From Planctomycetota bacterium (GTDB lineage: Bacteria; Planctomycetota; JAJSAM01): 38,671 nt of DNA. Under the pieces are notes generated by a model, which saw nothing but the letters and a program-made list of their open reading frames with translations, did no database searches and was not told where the DNA came from. Positions 6,324 to 15,466 of this stretch are shown here, one piece after another. The position numbers were made by a program, and so were the translations under genes. The stretch's first letter is position 1. Each line of letters starts with the position of its first letter. Location: the NCBI GenBank assembly GCA_024274785.1, contig JAJSAM010000044.1:1-38671 (forward strand), read 5' to 3'.

Positions 6324-7706
6324 ATGCCATATATCTCCCTGACGGAGCCCGAGATCCGGGAAATGCTGGATCGCATCGGGGTCGAGACCATTGACGACCT
6401 GTTCGCGCCGATCCCGGAACAGGCCCGGTTCACCGGCAAGCTCGATCTGCCCGCCGCCGCGAGCGAGATCGAGATCACCCGCGAACTGACCGAGGCGGCG
6501 GTCCGCACGACGACCCTCGACCGCATGAACTCCTTCCTCGGGGCAGGGGCGTACGACCACTTCATACCGTCCGTGATCGATCACCTCGCCGGGCGGACGG
6601 AGTTCTACACGGCCTACACCCCCTACCAGCCAGAAGCCAGCCAGGGCATGCTGACCGCGATCTTCGAGTACCAGAGCATGATCGCGGCTCTCACCAGAAT
6701 GGAAGTGAGCAACGCCTCGCTCTACGACGGCGCCTCCGGCCTGGCCGAAGCGGTCATGATGGCGGTGTCCATCCATCGGCGGCGCAAGAAGGTCGTGGTC
6801 TCCGCCGCGATCCACCCCGAGTACCTGGCCACGATCCGCACCTACCTGACCAATCTCGACACCGCACTCGAAGTCGTCTGCACGGAGGGTGGCGTCACCG
6901 ATGCAAGAGCCCTGGCCGCCGCGGTCGATCAGGACACGATCTGTGTCGCCTTCCAGAACCCGAACTTCTTCGGCAACATCGAAGATGTGGTGGCTCTCTC
7001 CCGGATCGCCCGGGAACAGGGCGCGCTCGTCATCGCCAGCGTCGATCCGATCTCCCTCGGCATCCTGGCGCCTCCGGGCGAGTACGATGCCGACATCTGC
7101 GTCGGGGAGGGGCAGGCACTGGGAGGTGAGCTCTTCTTCGGCGGACCGTACTTCGGTTTCTTCGCGGCGAAGATGGACTACATCCGGCGCATCCCCGGAC
7201 GCATCGTCGGCGAGACCGAGGACGGGGAAGGCCGGCGCGGCTACGTCCTGACCTTCCAGACCCGCGAGCAGCACATCCGGCGGGCGAAGGCCACCAGCAA
7301 CATCTGCACGAACCAGGGGATCATCGCGTTGCGCGGAGCGATCTACCTGGCCTGTCTCGGCCCGCACGGGATCCGCGAAGTCGGAGAACTGTGCCTGGCC
7401 AAGAGCCACTACGCCGCGGAAAAGCTCGCGGCGATCCCCGGATACCGGCTGGCTTTCGATGCTCCCTTTTTCAAGGAGTTCGTGCTCGAGTGCCCGAAGC
7501 CCGCGGCGGAGATCGCCTGCGACGTCTGGCCGGACGGCATTCAGCCCGGGGTGGCGCTCTCCCGGTGGTTCCCGGAGATGGAGAACCACCTGCTGGTCGC
7601 GGTCACGGAGAAGAAAAGCAGGGAGGAGATCGACGCGCTGGCGGATGCGCTCGCGCGTGCCGGAGCTCACGAGAGCGGGACCTCCGCGAGGGGAGCCGGG
7701 CGATGA
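6324..7706 (+). CDS. gcvPA: Glycine dehydrogenase (decarboxylating) subunit 1
   Basis: This is the N-terminal half of the split P protein, which with GcvPB decarboxylates glycine using PLP. The 460-residue product has standard length and landmarks: TTLDRMNSFLGAGAYDHFIPS, FYTAYTPYQPEASQG, ASLYDGASGLAEA and the TFQTREQHIRRAKATSNICT segment. It lacks the PLP lysine, which is on GcvPB. It lies 51 bp after gcvH; this gap contains a small CCGGC/GCCGG hairpin followed by CTCTTT that might moderate downstream expression. Its stop overlaps the gcvPB start (ATGA). Confidence 0.96.
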   Translation: MPYISLTEPEIREMLDRIGVETIDDLFAPIPEQARFTGKLDLPAAASEIEITRELTEAAVRTTTLDRMNSFLGAGAYDHFIPSVIDHLAGRTEFYTAYTPYQPEASQGMLTAIFEYQSMIAALTRMEVSNASLYDGASGLAEAVMMAVSIHRRRKKVVVSAAIHPEYLATIRTYLTNLDTALEVVCTEGGVTDARALAAAVDQDTICVAFQNPNFFGNIEDVVALSRIAREQGALVIASVDPISLGILAPPGEYDADICVGEGQALGGELFFGGPYFGFFAAKMDYIRRIPGRIVGETEDGEGRRGYVLTFQTREQHIRRAKATSNICTNQGIIALRGAIYLACLGPHGIREVGELCLAKSHYAAEKLAAIPGYRLAFDAPFFKEFVLECPKPAAEIACDVWPDGIQPGVALSRWFPEMENHLLVAVTEKKSREEIDALADALARAGAHESGTSARGAGR

Positions 7707-9163
7707 TCATCGAAGAGAAGCTGCTCATCGAGAGGTCGAAGCCCGGCCTGCGCGCGATTCGCCTGCCGAAGTCGGACGTGCCGGAACTGCGGGCCGAAGA
7801 CGTGATCCCGTCACATCTCATGCGCCAGGCGCCCCCGGAACTGCCGGAGATCACCGAGGTCGATCTGGCGCGCCACTACACGCGCCTCTCGCAGAAGAAC
7901 TTCTGCGTGGACACCCACACCTACCCCCTCGGCTCCTGCACGATGAAGTACAACCCCAAGATCAACGAGGACTTCATCCGGAGCCCGGTAATCCGGCGGG
8001 TCCACCCCTACCAGTCCGAGGGCACGATCCAGCCGCTGCTCCGCATGCTTTACGACACCGAGGAGATGCTGAAAGCGGTCTCCGGTTTTCCGGCGATCAG
8101 CATGCAGCCCGCCGCCGGTGCGCACGGTGAGTTGACCTGCCTGATGATGTTCCGGGCCTGGCACCGCGATCACGGCGGCGAGGACCGCCGCGAAGTGCTG
8201 ATCCCCGACTCCGCGCACGGCACCAACCCCGCCTCCGCGGTGCTCTGCGGCTTCAAGCCGGTGGAGATCAAATCGAACGATCGTGGCCTGGTGGACCTCG
8301 AAGCCCTGAAGAGCCGGGTTTCCGGGAAGACGGCCGCGATGATGATCACGAACCCGAACACCCTCGGGCTGTTCGAAGAGCAGATCGTTGCGATCGCCCG
8401 GATCCTGCACGAAGCCGGGGCGCTGCTCTTCATGGACGGGGCGAACTTCAACGCCATCCTCGGCCGCGCGCGTCCGCACGACTTCGGCGTGGATGCCATG
8501 CACATGAACCTGCACAAGACTTTTGCCGTGCCACACGGCGGCGGTGGTCCCGGTTCGGGGCCGATCGGGGTCTCCGCGGAGCTGGCTCCGTACCTGCCGG
8601 CGCCGGTGCTTCGGAGAGACGAAGACGGCGCCTGCCGGCTCGACTACGAGCGGGAAAAGTCCATCGGGCGGGTTCGCGGCTTCTATGGCTCCGTCGGCGC
8701 GATCCTCCGCTCCTACTGCTACCTGCGCATCCTCGGGGAGGAGGGCGTGCGGCGGGTCAGCGACATGGCCGTGCTGAACGCCAACTACCTCCGGAAGCTC
8801 GTCGGGGAGGTCCTCCGCATTCCCTTCGACCGCCTCTGCATGCACGAATTCGTCGCGGAACTGACCGCTTTCCCTAACCTGCCCGAGCGACCGGCCCTGC
8901 AGGCGGCGAAGCGTCTGCTCGACCTCGGCATCCACCCGCCGACCACATACTTTCCGTTGATCGTCAACGAGTGCTGGATGGTGGAGCCGACCGAGACCGA
9001 GTCGAAAGAGGATCTCGAGGCCTTTGCGGAAGCGATCCGGCAAATCGCCCGCGAGGCCGAAGAGGAGCCCGAACTCCTGACGTCCGCCCCGCACACCATG
9101 CCGGTTTCCCGACTGGACGAAGTCAAGGCGGCGCGCGAACCGCGCCTCACCTGGAAGGGCTAG
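7703..9163 (+). CDS. gcvPB: Glycine dehydrogenase (decarboxylating) subunit 2
   Basis: This is the PLP-bearing half of the split P protein. The 486-residue product carries the cofactor lysine in HMNLHKTFAVPHGGGGPG (Lys272), plus PDSAHGTNPASA and MITNPNTLGLFE cofactor-pocket motifs. The start is ATG 7703, overlapping the gcvPA stop by 4 bp (ATGA), which indicates translational coupling and equal output of the two subunits. Longer upstream starts would overlap most of the end of gcvPA and are rejected. The lgt-like gene follows after 6 bp. Confidence 0.96.
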   Translation: MIIEEKLLIERSKPGLRAIRLPKSDVPELRAEDVIPSHLMRQAPPELPEITEVDLARHYTRLSQKNFCVDTHTYPLGSCTMKYNPKINEDFIRSPVIRRVHPYQSEGTIQPLLRMLYDTEEMLKAVSGFPAISMQPAAGAHGELTCLMMFRAWHRDHGGEDRREVLIPDSAHGTNPASAVLCGFKPVEIKSNDRGLVDLEALKSRVSGKTAAMMITNPNTLGLFEEQIVAIARILHEAGALLFMDGANFNAILGRARPHDFGVDAMHMNLHKTFAVPHGGGGPGSGPIGVSAELAPYLPAPVLRRDEDGACRLDYEREKSIGRVRGFYGSVGAILRSYCYLRILGEEGVRRVSDMAVLNANYLRKLVGEVLRIPFDRLCMHEFVAELTAFPNLPERPALQAAKRLLDLGIHPPTTYFPLIVNECWMVEPTETESKEDLEAFAEAIRQIAREAEEEPELLTSAPHTMPVSRLDEVKAAREPRLTWKG

Positions 9164-9169
9164 GAGCGC

Positions 9170-10222
9170 ATGCACCCGATCCTGTTCGACCTGCCGATGA
9201 TCGACCGACCGGTCCGGATGTTCGGGCTGTTCATCATCACCGCCTTCTACTACGCTGCGCTCTGGTGCCAGTGGCGCTGGGCCTGCATGCAAAACCCGGC
9301 GTTCGAGGCTGACGATAGGCTGAAGAAGCTGTTCAAGCTGCTGGTCTGGATTCTGCTCGGGCACCGGCTGATCTTCAGCCTGGTCCCCGGCATCGACTGG
9401 ACGAACCGGGTGCTCCTGGTCTTCGCCGCGGATGCCCTGATCGGCTTCTATACATGGTGGGTCTGGCGCAAGGCCTTGAAAGCGTACGGACGCGAGGAAG
9501 CGGACTTCGTCTTCAATCTCGCCTTCTGGCTGCTGATCACCGGCTTTCTCGGCTCGCGGCTTTTCTGGATTGTCACCACGCCGTCGGGCCGAGAGACGTT
9601 CGTCGATTCTCCGATCCGCGCGATCTTCTTCGTGTGGGACGGGGGGATCGTCTGGTACGGAGGCCTGCTCTTCGCAGCCGCATTCGGCATCTGGTACCTC
9701 TGGTACAAGAAGATGAAGGTCATGGATCTCGGCGACGTCGTCATCGTCGGCGTGGCGTTCGCGCTGTTCATCGGGCGCTGGGCGTGCCTGTCCGCCGGCG
9801 ACGACTACGGCAAGGTCACCGATGTCCCCTGGGCCCTCACCTTCCCCGAGGTCAGGGATACGCAGATCCCCCGGGACTTGATCGACCAGGCGATTCACCC
9901 CACGCAACTCTACATGTCCCTGAACGGCCTGATCCTCTTCCTGATCACGGCCTGGGTGCTGAAGCGCCGGAAGTTCCACGGCCAGGTGGTCTACCTCTCG
10001 ATGATGGTCTATGCCGTCGGGCGCTCGATTATCGAACTGTATCGCGGCGACACCGGCCGCGGCCTCTACGACATCGGCGGTGGAATTCAGCTCTCCAGTT
10101 CCCAGCTCATCTCCATTCCGGTGTTCGGGATCTCCCTGTGGCTCTACCTCCGCGGTTGGCTTCGCGCGAGTCGGGAGAAACAGACCCCGACGCCTTCGGG
10201 AGAGACATCGGTGGCAGAGTAA
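9170..10222 (+). CDS. lgt: Lgt-family prolipoprotein diacylglyceryl transferase, divergent
   Basis: Lgt attaches diacylglycerol to the lipobox cysteine of prolipoproteins at the inner membrane. The 350-residue product has about seven to eight hydrophobic spans, a WDGGIVWYGGL loop, GRWACLSAGDDYGKVTDVPW, HPTQLYMS and GRSIIELYRGD, the order expected for Lgt. Two well-known positions differ from the E. coli enzyme: the Asn of the GRxGN motif is Cys206, and the His of the HGG motif is Tyr163. Arg203 and the C-terminal R/E/R positions remain. It belongs to a divergent branch, so activity is likely but not certain. AGGAG overlaps the gcvPB stop, placing it in the gcv operon. Many lipoproteins in this window would need such an enzyme. 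Confidence 0.85.
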   Translation: MHPILFDLPMIDRPVRMFGLFIITAFYYAALWCQWRWACMQNPAFEADDRLKKLFKLLVWILLGHRLIFSLVPGIDWTNRVLLVFAADALIGFYTWWVWRKALKAYGREEADFVFNLAFWLLITGFLGSRLFWIVTTPSGRETFVDSPIRAIFFVWDGGIVWYGGLLFAAAFGIWYLWYKKMKVMDLGDVVIVGVAFALFIGRWACLSAGDDYGKVTDVPWALTFPEVRDTQIPRDLIDQAIHPTQLYMSLNGLILFLITAWVLKRRKFHGQVVYLSMMVYAVGRSIIELYRGDTGRGLYDIGGGIQLSSSQLISIPVFGISLWLYLRGWLRASREKQTPTPSGETSVAE

Positions 10223-10231
10223 GGGAGACGC

Positions 10232-11488
10232 ATGAATCTCCTCGAGAAGCTGTTTCTCATCTGCGGCTTGCTGGCGGCCGGCGCCGTCGGCGTCATCGCT
10301 CTGCTCGCCGTCGGGGTGGAGATTCCCATTCTCTCGGAACAGGCCGGAGTGGCCCGCGACCCCGCGGACGAGATGGCGGACGGGATCGGGATGCCGCCGC
10401 CGCAGTTCCCGGAGGACGAGGAGGACGAACCGGGCCTGCTCGCGGAACTCTCTTCGGTGGATGGCGCGGCCTGGGGGGGACCGGGCGGCGCGGTGGCAGG
10501 TCTCGACGACGCGTCCGCCGAAGAAGCGCCGCTGAATGACCAGGTGATCGCCGCACTCGGCCGCGACCCCCTCGTGGACAAGATGAAAGCCGGGCTCGAC
10601 GTGAAAGACACCGGCCAGGTCCTCGCGTTCCTCATGGCCACCTTCACGGCGAAGGGCACCAAGCTCGGCGAGGAGGACATCGAGTTCCTCTTCACTGCGC
10701 TCGGTGAGCAGGAGGACTTCGGTCTGCGAAATCTCCTCTTCGCGCACCTGCAGCGCATCGGCGGCGATACGGTAACCGAGGGTGTCCTCGCGTTCCTCGG
10801 CGACGAGAAGAACCCCGCCGCCATTGGACGGGCCCTCTCGGTGCTCAAGGCGCAGGGCGATGAGAAGGCGGTGGAAGGCCTGGTGAACTACCTCGGCTCG
10901 ACGAAGAACCGCAAGCTCCAGGACATGGCATTCAAGAATCTCCTCGGCACGAAGAGCGACGCGGCGGTCGATCCCCTGCTCTCGGTCCTCCGCAATACGA
11001 AGAACAAGCGCACCAGGCAGTACGCCCTCGCCGCGCTGACCCAATTGGGAGGGGCCACCGGCGCGGAAGCGGTCCTCAGCTACGCGGCGTCCTCCGATCC
11101 TTTCGAGCGCGGAATCGGGACCAAGAGCCTGCGCGACCTCAGAAACAGGGAAGCCGTACCCGTTCTGGCGGACTCGCTTGGCCGCTCGAGCGACACGGTC
11201 CTCCGGACGAACGTGGTTCGTACTCTCGGACGGATCAAGGACCCGCGGGCGGTCCATTCGGTGTCCCAGGTGGCGCTCTACGGCGAGAACCGGAGCATCC
11301 GGACCGAGGCCATCAAGAGCCTGGCCCAGATCGGCAGCGCCGACGCTCTCCCCGCCCTGAAGACGATTGTGGAGACCGATCAGAATGCCGGGATCCGGCG
11401 CAACGCAGCACGGACGATCAGCTACATCGAGAGACAGGCGAGGCGGGTGGCGGCGAAACGGACAGCGACGAAGCCGATCCGGAAATAG
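10232..11488 (+). CDS. Membrane-anchored HEAT-repeat protein
   Basis: The 418-residue product has one N-terminal membrane span (about 7-29). An acidic, proline- and glycine-rich linker follows (about 45-100), then HEAT/PBS-lyase-type repeats from about 110 to 395 (units such as RTNVVRTLGRIKDPRAVHSV and RTEAIKSLAQIGSADALPAL). The tail is basic (AKRTATKPIRK). HEAT solenoids are protein-binding scaffolds; the partner is unknown. It starts 9 bp after the Lgt-like gene with a GGGAG Shine-Dalgarno site and is the last gene of the gcv-lgt unit. I recognise no enzymatic domain. Confidence 0.85.
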   Translation: MNLLEKLFLICGLLAAGAVGVIALLAVGVEIPILSEQAGVARDPADEMADGIGMPPPQFPEDEEDEPGLLAELSSVDGAAWGGPGGAVAGLDDASAEEAPLNDQVIAALGRDPLVDKMKAGLDVKDTGQVLAFLMATFTAKGTKLGEEDIEFLFTALGEQEDFGLRNLLFAHLQRIGGDTVTEGVLAFLGDEKNPAAIGRALSVLKAQGDEKAVEGLVNYLGSTKNRKLQDMAFKNLLGTKSDAAVDPLLSVLRNTKNKRTRQYALAALTQLGGATGAEAVLSYAASSDPFERGIGTKSLRDLRNREAVPVLADSLGRSSDTVLRTNVVRTLGRIKDPRAVHSVSQVALYGENRSIRTEAIKSLAQIGSADALPALKTIVETDQNAGIRRNAARTISYIERQARRVAAKRTATKPIRK

Positions 11489-11500
11489 CCGGGCGCATCG

Positions 11501-11524
11501 AAAGGGACGAGCCTTGTCCCGTTT
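11501..11524. terminator. Possible bidirectional terminator
   Basis: GGGAC...GTCCC hairpin (7-nt loop) between two convergent genes. On the plus strand the stem is followed by GTTTG and on the minus strand by TTTCG, so either T-run is short. Location supports a shared terminator for the gcv-lgt-HEAT unit and the kelch lipoprotein gene. Confidence 0.4.
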
Positions 11525-11576
11525 GCCCGCCACCAGGGGCGATCGCGTTCGGGAGCAGCGTGCCGGCGCGGGCGGG

Positions 11577-13088
11577 CTACTCCTCTTCCTCGTAGATCAG
11601 CGCTTCCCGCAGCTCCGGTTTCGTCGAGTCGATGTTCGAACCCCCGGTGATGAGGATCCGGCCATCGTTCAACTCGGTGGCCCGGTGGCGGGTCTTCGGG
11701 TTATCGAGGAGCAGCTGTGAGGGTCCGAACGTTCCCGACTTCGGGTAGTAGTACTCCGTGGTCAGGCTGAAGAACAGCACGTTCCCGCTGAAGTAGGACC
11801 CGCCGGTGAAGAACAGGCGGCCGCTGGTGGTCAGGCTGACGGTCTGTTCACGGCGATCGTAGAGCGGAAACGAATTCGCGGGCCGGAAGATGTCCTGGGA
11901 CGGCACGTACAGTTCCGCGGTGCGGGTCCCGCCACCCATCAGCAGTACGACTCCATCCTCGATATGCGTGGCGGTGTGCCCGCGACGAGCGCTCCCGAGC
12001 GAGCCGCCCACCAGGCTGAAGGTACCGGTAACGGGGTTGAACAGCTCACCGCGGAGGTCGGTGCTGTTTCCACCGGCAAGAAGAACGAGGCCGCTCGGCA
12101 GCCGGGTGGCGGTGTGCCCCGCGCGGTAGACCGACATGTCCGGCAGCGTAGTGAAGGAGCCGCTCGAGGGGTCGTAAACCTCGGCCTTCCGCGAGGAAAA
12201 CGAGCCGGTGGAACCTGGAACGGTACCTCCCGCGATCAGGACGCGGCCGTCCTTCAGCATGGTCATGGTGTGGAAGGCCCGGGCGTAGTTCATCATCCCG
12301 GAAGCGCCGAACTGCCCGGTGGCGGTATTGTAGATCTCGGTGCTGTTCGTCTCGACGAAGCTCGGTCCGGTGGCACCGCCGGTGATGAAGATATGGCCGT
12401 CGCCGAGAACCACCGAAGCGTGGAAACCACGCGCATTGATCATGCTTCCCGTGGTCGCCGCGAACGTCTCGTTCACCGGGTCGAACAGCTCCGCCGAATC
12501 CGTGATCGAGTTGGCGGTATCGAACCCGCCGGCGACCAGCACCTGCCCGTTCGGAAGAAGCTCGGAGACATGGCTCGAGCGGCCGGTCGCCATCTTGCCG
12601 ACCAGCCGGACCTTTCCACCGCCCGGAGGCGGAGGCGGGGGCGGAGGGGCGCCGCCGCCGTCACCCGTCCGAAAGTGCGTAACGTGGTCGTCCCCAAGGG
12701 TCTGGGAACTCTCGGAGCTGATCTCGCCGAGCACGCGCAGCGAATACCAGGTGGCCGGCGTGAGTTCCCGGTCCGGCTGGATGGTGACGATCTGCCGCCC
12801 CACCGTCAGGGTCACACTCCGCCCGATGACCCGCCCGCTATCCCGGAAATAGAGGACGAGGTTCTCCTCCGCCTCCTCGTCCGTGGCGAGGGAGTCACTG
12901 AAGGTGACGATGATCTTGCCGCGGGTATCGAAGTTCTGGGAACCGTTCGGGGGGAAGACGCCCGTGATCTGGAACCCGGAAGCCGGGACCGGGGAAGCAC
13001 CCCCGCCCCCACCTCCACCTCCGCAGGCGGCGAGTCCGAAGAGGGCACCAAGAACCAGCACCGGAGAAAGACGCACAGATCTGGACAT
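11577..13088 (-). CDS. Kelch-repeat lipoprotein with Ig-like domain
   Basis: The 503-residue product starts at ATG 13088 with GGGAG 7 nt upstream. A signal peptide ends in a lipobox LAAC (Cys22), followed by a run of eight glycines. Residues about 35-135 look like a bacterial Ig-like (SbsA/Big_5) domain: VFPPNGSQNFDTRGKIIVTFSD and VTIQPDRELTPATWYSL. A proline-rich hinge follows, then a kelch-type propeller to the C terminus, with repeats such as NGQVLVAGGFD, DGRVLIAGGTV, DGVVLLMGGGT and DGRILITGGSN. It is a probable outer-membrane surface protein that binds protein or sugar; the ligand is unknown. A strong promoter lies just upstream. Confidence 0.88.
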   Translation of the reverse strand: MSRSVRLSPVLVLGALFGLAACGGGGGGGGASPVPASGFQITGVFPPNGSQNFDTRGKIIVTFSDSLATDEEAEENLVLYFRDSGRVIGRSVTLTVGRQIVTIQPDRELTPATWYSLRVLGEISSESSQTLGDDHVTHFRTGDGGGAPPPPPPPPGGGKVRLVGKMATGRSSHVSELLPNGQVLVAGGFDTANSITDSAELFDPVNETFAATTGSMINARGFHASVVLGDGHIFITGGATGPSFVETNSTEIYNTATGQFGASGMMNYARAFHTMTMLKDGRVLIAGGTVPGSTGSFSSRKAEVYDPSSGSFTTLPDMSVYRAGHTATRLPSGLVLLAGGNSTDLRGELFNPVTGTFSLVGGSLGSARRGHTATHIEDGVVLLMGGGTRTAELYVPSQDIFRPANSFPLYDRREQTVSLTTSGRLFFTGGSYFSGNVLFFSLTTEYYYPKSGTFGPSQLLLDNPKTRHRATELNDGRILITGGSNIDSTKPELREALIYEEEE

Positions 13089-13128
13089 GTGGGCTCCCGC
13101 CGACACGGCCCCACATGCCGACGATCTC

Positions 13129-13156
13129 ATGATAAGGCAACCCGCTCCGTTGTCAA
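13129..13156 (-). promoter_or_regulatory. Sigma70-type promoter of the kelch lipoprotein
   Basis: On the minus strand, TTGACA (13156-13151, full match) and TATCAT (13134-13129, 5 of 6) are separated by 16 bp. The predicted start near 13122 gives a leader of about 34 nt containing GGGAG before ATG 13088. This is the closest match to a housekeeping promoter that I found in the window. Confidence 0.75.
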
Positions 13157-13188
13157 AGTTGAGGCCTGTTCCGGGACGGCGGGGGCCT

Positions 13189-13653
13189 TCAGATCAGGCT
13201 GATCACATAGTAGTGATAGCCCATCAGCACCACGTACAGGAGCAGAACGCCGAGGATGATCAGGCGCACGAAGCGGAAGTTCTTGTGAAGGCAGAGGAAG
13301 GTGATGCCCACGAACGTCAGTCCGCACTTGATGAGGATGAACGGGATGACGCCGGCCCGGATCGCCGCGTCCATCAGCGGGTTCAACTCCGAGCCACCCC
13401 GCTGCAGATAGAGCAGGGTGAACAGCGCATCCAGAACGCAAAGGCCCGCGATCAGGACCAGAATGGCCATGATCCGGCCGCTGTAGCGGTCGACGTAGGT
13501 ATTGACGCCTTCACCGCCCCGCCGGGCGCCCTGGCGGCGCCCTTTGAAGACGTACTTGCTGAACGGCGCAGTGGGTCCCTGGCGTCGGTCCGCACCGGCT
13601 CGACGACCATCCCAGGCTGCATCAACAGGCAGACTCGGCACGTGCTCCTCCAT
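13189..13653 (-). CDS. DUF5658-type small membrane protein
   Basis: The 154-residue product has a basic cytoplasmic N terminus (GRRAGADRRQGPT, then FKGRRQGARRG). It continues with VDRYSGRIM and three to four hydrophobic helices: about 60-82, 96-118 and 126-150. The DALFTLLYLQRGGSELNPLMD segment between the first spans is characteristic of DUF5658 proteins, whose function is unknown. I start at ATG 13653 (GAGGGGG about 8 nt upstream) rather than the GTG at 13680, which lacks a ribosome site. It lies between pilT and the kelch gene on the same strand, each with gaps of about 100-135 bp. Confidence 0.82.
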   Translation of the reverse strand: MEEHVPSLPVDAAWDGRRAGADRRQGPTAPFSKYVFKGRRQGARRGGEGVNTYVDRYSGRIMAILVLIAGLCVLDALFTLLYLQRGGSELNPLMDAAIRAGVIPFILIKCGLTFVGITFLCLHKNFRFVRLIILGVLLLYVVLMGYHYYVISLI

Positions 13654-13788
13654 CGCATCGTCCCCCTCGGGTGAACTCACAGCAACGAGGATACCAAAGA
13701 GACGGCATTCGGACGGAAGTCAGCTTCCATGCGGGTCGCGGCATGACGAGTGCCCGCCGGGCTGTCGAGGCGGATGAACACTCCGGGG

Positions 13789-14844
13789 CTACGAGCGGTA
13801 GTTTTCAAACTCGCGGGGATTCCGCACACGCCGCCGGGCTTCCTCGAGCGGGATGTGCCCGTGCAGGAAGAGCCGCTTCAGGGACTGATCCATGGTGTAC
13901 ATGCCGTCGCGAGAGCCAGTCTCCATCACCGAGTACATCTGGTGTGTTTTGTCTTCTCGAATGAGGGCCCTCACCGCCACATTCGCCACCAGGAGTTCCG
14001 TGGCGGCGATCTGACCGGCCTGATCCGATCGGGGCAGCAATCGCTGGTTGAACACGGCGAGCAGGCTCGCGGCGAGTTGACTCCGAATCTGGTCCTGCTG
14101 GTTTGGCGGGAACACATCGATGATCCGGTTGATGGCCTGCACGCAGTCATTGGTGTGCAGGGTCCCCATGACCAGGTGGCCCGTTTCCGCGGCGGTGACC
14201 GCCGTGGAGATCGTTTCGTAGTCCCGCATCTCTCCAATCAGGATGACATCCGGACTCTGCCGCAGACAGTGCCGCAAAGCGGATGGAAAGCTGATCGTGT
14301 CCTCGCCCACCTCCCGCTGCTCGATCACGGCCAACTTGTTGTGATGCACGTATTCGATCGGGTCTTCGACCGTCACGATGTGAACCCGGCACATCCGGTT
14401 GATCGCATCGATCATCGACGCGAGAGTCGTGGTCTTGCCCGAGCCGGTGGGGCCGGTGACGATGAGCAGCCCCTGCATGGAGAGCGCCAGTTCCTCGAGA
14501 ACCGGCGGGAGCATCAGGTCTTTCAACGCGGGTATGTCGTTCGGAACACTCCGGAACACCGCCCCCACCGCACCGCGCTGCACAAAGGCGTTTCCACGGA
14601 ACCGCTGCAGACCACGCACATGAATCGAGAAGTCGAGTTCCTTCTCGCGCTCGAAGCGCGCGATCTGTTCCTCCCGAAGCAGCCCGTAAACGAACTTGCG
14701 GGTCTGGTCGGCGGTGAACTCATCATAGTCCTTGAGCGGCTTGATGTTCCCGTGGATTCGAAGAATCGGTGGCTCGCCGGAGGTGATGATCAGGTCCGCG
14801 GCTTTCGCCTCCGTCGCCTTCCGGAAGATCTCGAGATGATCCAT
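13789..14844 (-). CDS. pilT: Type IV pilus retraction ATPase PilT
   Basis: PilT is a hexameric ATPase that depolymerises type IV pili. The 351-residue product carries Walker A GPTGSGKT (131-138), the Asp box around VTVEDPIEYVH, Walker B DVILIGEMRD, the His box GHLVMGTLHTND, and a C-terminal ALIREDKTHQ motif close to the AIRNLIRE signature that separates PilT from PilB. I start at ATG 14844 (AGGA about 9 nt upstream); the family alignment begins at this point. It follows the small lipoprotein gene after 10 bp. No other pil gene is in the window. Confidence 0.95.
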   Translation of the reverse strand: MDHLEIFRKATEAKAADLIITSGEPPILRIHGNIKPLKDYDEFTADQTRKFVYGLLREEQIARFEREKELDFSIHVRGLQRFRGNAFVQRGAVGAVFRSVPNDIPALKDLMLPPVLEELALSMQGLLIVTGPTGSGKTTTLASMIDAINRMCRVHIVTVEDPIEYVHHNKLAVIEQREVGEDTISFPSALRHCLRQSPDVILIGEMRDYETISTAVTAAETGHLVMGTLHTNDCVQAINRIIDVFPPNQQDQIRSQLAASLLAVFNQRLLPRSDQAGQIAATELLVANVAVRALIREDKTHQMYSVMETGSRDGMYTMDQSLKRLFLHGHIPLEEARRRVRNPREFENYRS

Positions 14845-14854
14845 GCTGGTGTTC

Positions 14855-15466
14855 CTAGAAAGGGCCCGGACCGGGCTCCGGGAGCGTTTTCGCATCAAAC
14901 CGCCTGCTCCAGTTCAGTGCTCCGGTCCGCAGCGATTCCGGCTGGTGCTTCGGGTCGTAACCGAGGGTCGTACCGTAGAGAGCGGACAGCTCGTCGATGG
15001 CCGAGGCCCTGGTGAAATAGTCCGTGGCGTTCAAGCGGCCGATGCGATCCGCGACAAAGGCGTCCTTCCAGTCCCCGGCCGGCAGCTCCCTCGAGACTTC
15101 CCACCAGCGTTGCCAGGACTCCGCAGAGTGCAGCGGGAGCCCGGTGATGGTCTGCAACTCTTCGGAGACGGTGACCTGCTCCTCCACGGTCAGATCCCCC
15201 GTCGTGATCATCTCGATCAGCGCACCGGTCTCCGCTTCCGTACCCCGGATCGACAACACCCCTTTGCGCGGCAACTCGTAGAAAAGCCCTCTTGGCGCCT
15301 CCCACACGATGAGCTTCGGCAGATCCCAGAAGACCTTCTCACCGGTTTGCCCCATGAAGAGAGCCGCATCGGCGCCGCTCATCAGGACCTCGTCCTCGGT
15401 GGACGCGGACGACGCGCAGGAGACGAGGAACACCGCCAGGGCGAGGTTGACCGCGCTGCGCCTCAA
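14855..15466 (-). CDS. Small lipoprotein, function unknown
   Basis: I favour a TTG start at 15466, which overlaps the stop of the upstream HEAT gene (TTGA) and has GGTGG about 6 nt before it. It yields a short basic N terminus, a hydrophobic stretch and a lipobox LVSC with Cys17. GTG 15475 is the alternative. The 203-residue product is mostly helical with no family I can name; a WQRWWEVSRELPAGDW segment in the middle is distinctive. Tight packing between the HEAT lipoprotein and pilT suggests one transcript. Confidence 0.75.
   Translation of the reverse strand: MRRSAVNLALAVFLVSCASSASTEDEVLMSGADAALFMGQTGEKVFWDLPKLIVWEAPRGLFYELPRKGVLSIRGTEAETGALIEMITTGDLTVEEQVTVSEELQTITGLPLHSAESWQRWWEVSRELPAGDWKDAFVADRIGRLNATDYFTRASAIDELSALYGTTLGYDPKHQPESLRTGALNWSRRFDAKTLPEPGPGPF

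Noticed and set aside
7811..11533. A 1240-codon minus-strand open frame antisense to gcvPB, lgt and the HEAT gene
   Set aside because: It lacks family motifs and lies opposite three clear genes; GC-rich codon bias opens such frames by chance.
12590..13030. Glycine- and proline-codon tracts in the kelch lipoprotein as phase-variation sites
   Set aside because: They are mixed GGN/CCN codons, and slippage by whole triplets would only change linker length without a frameshift.
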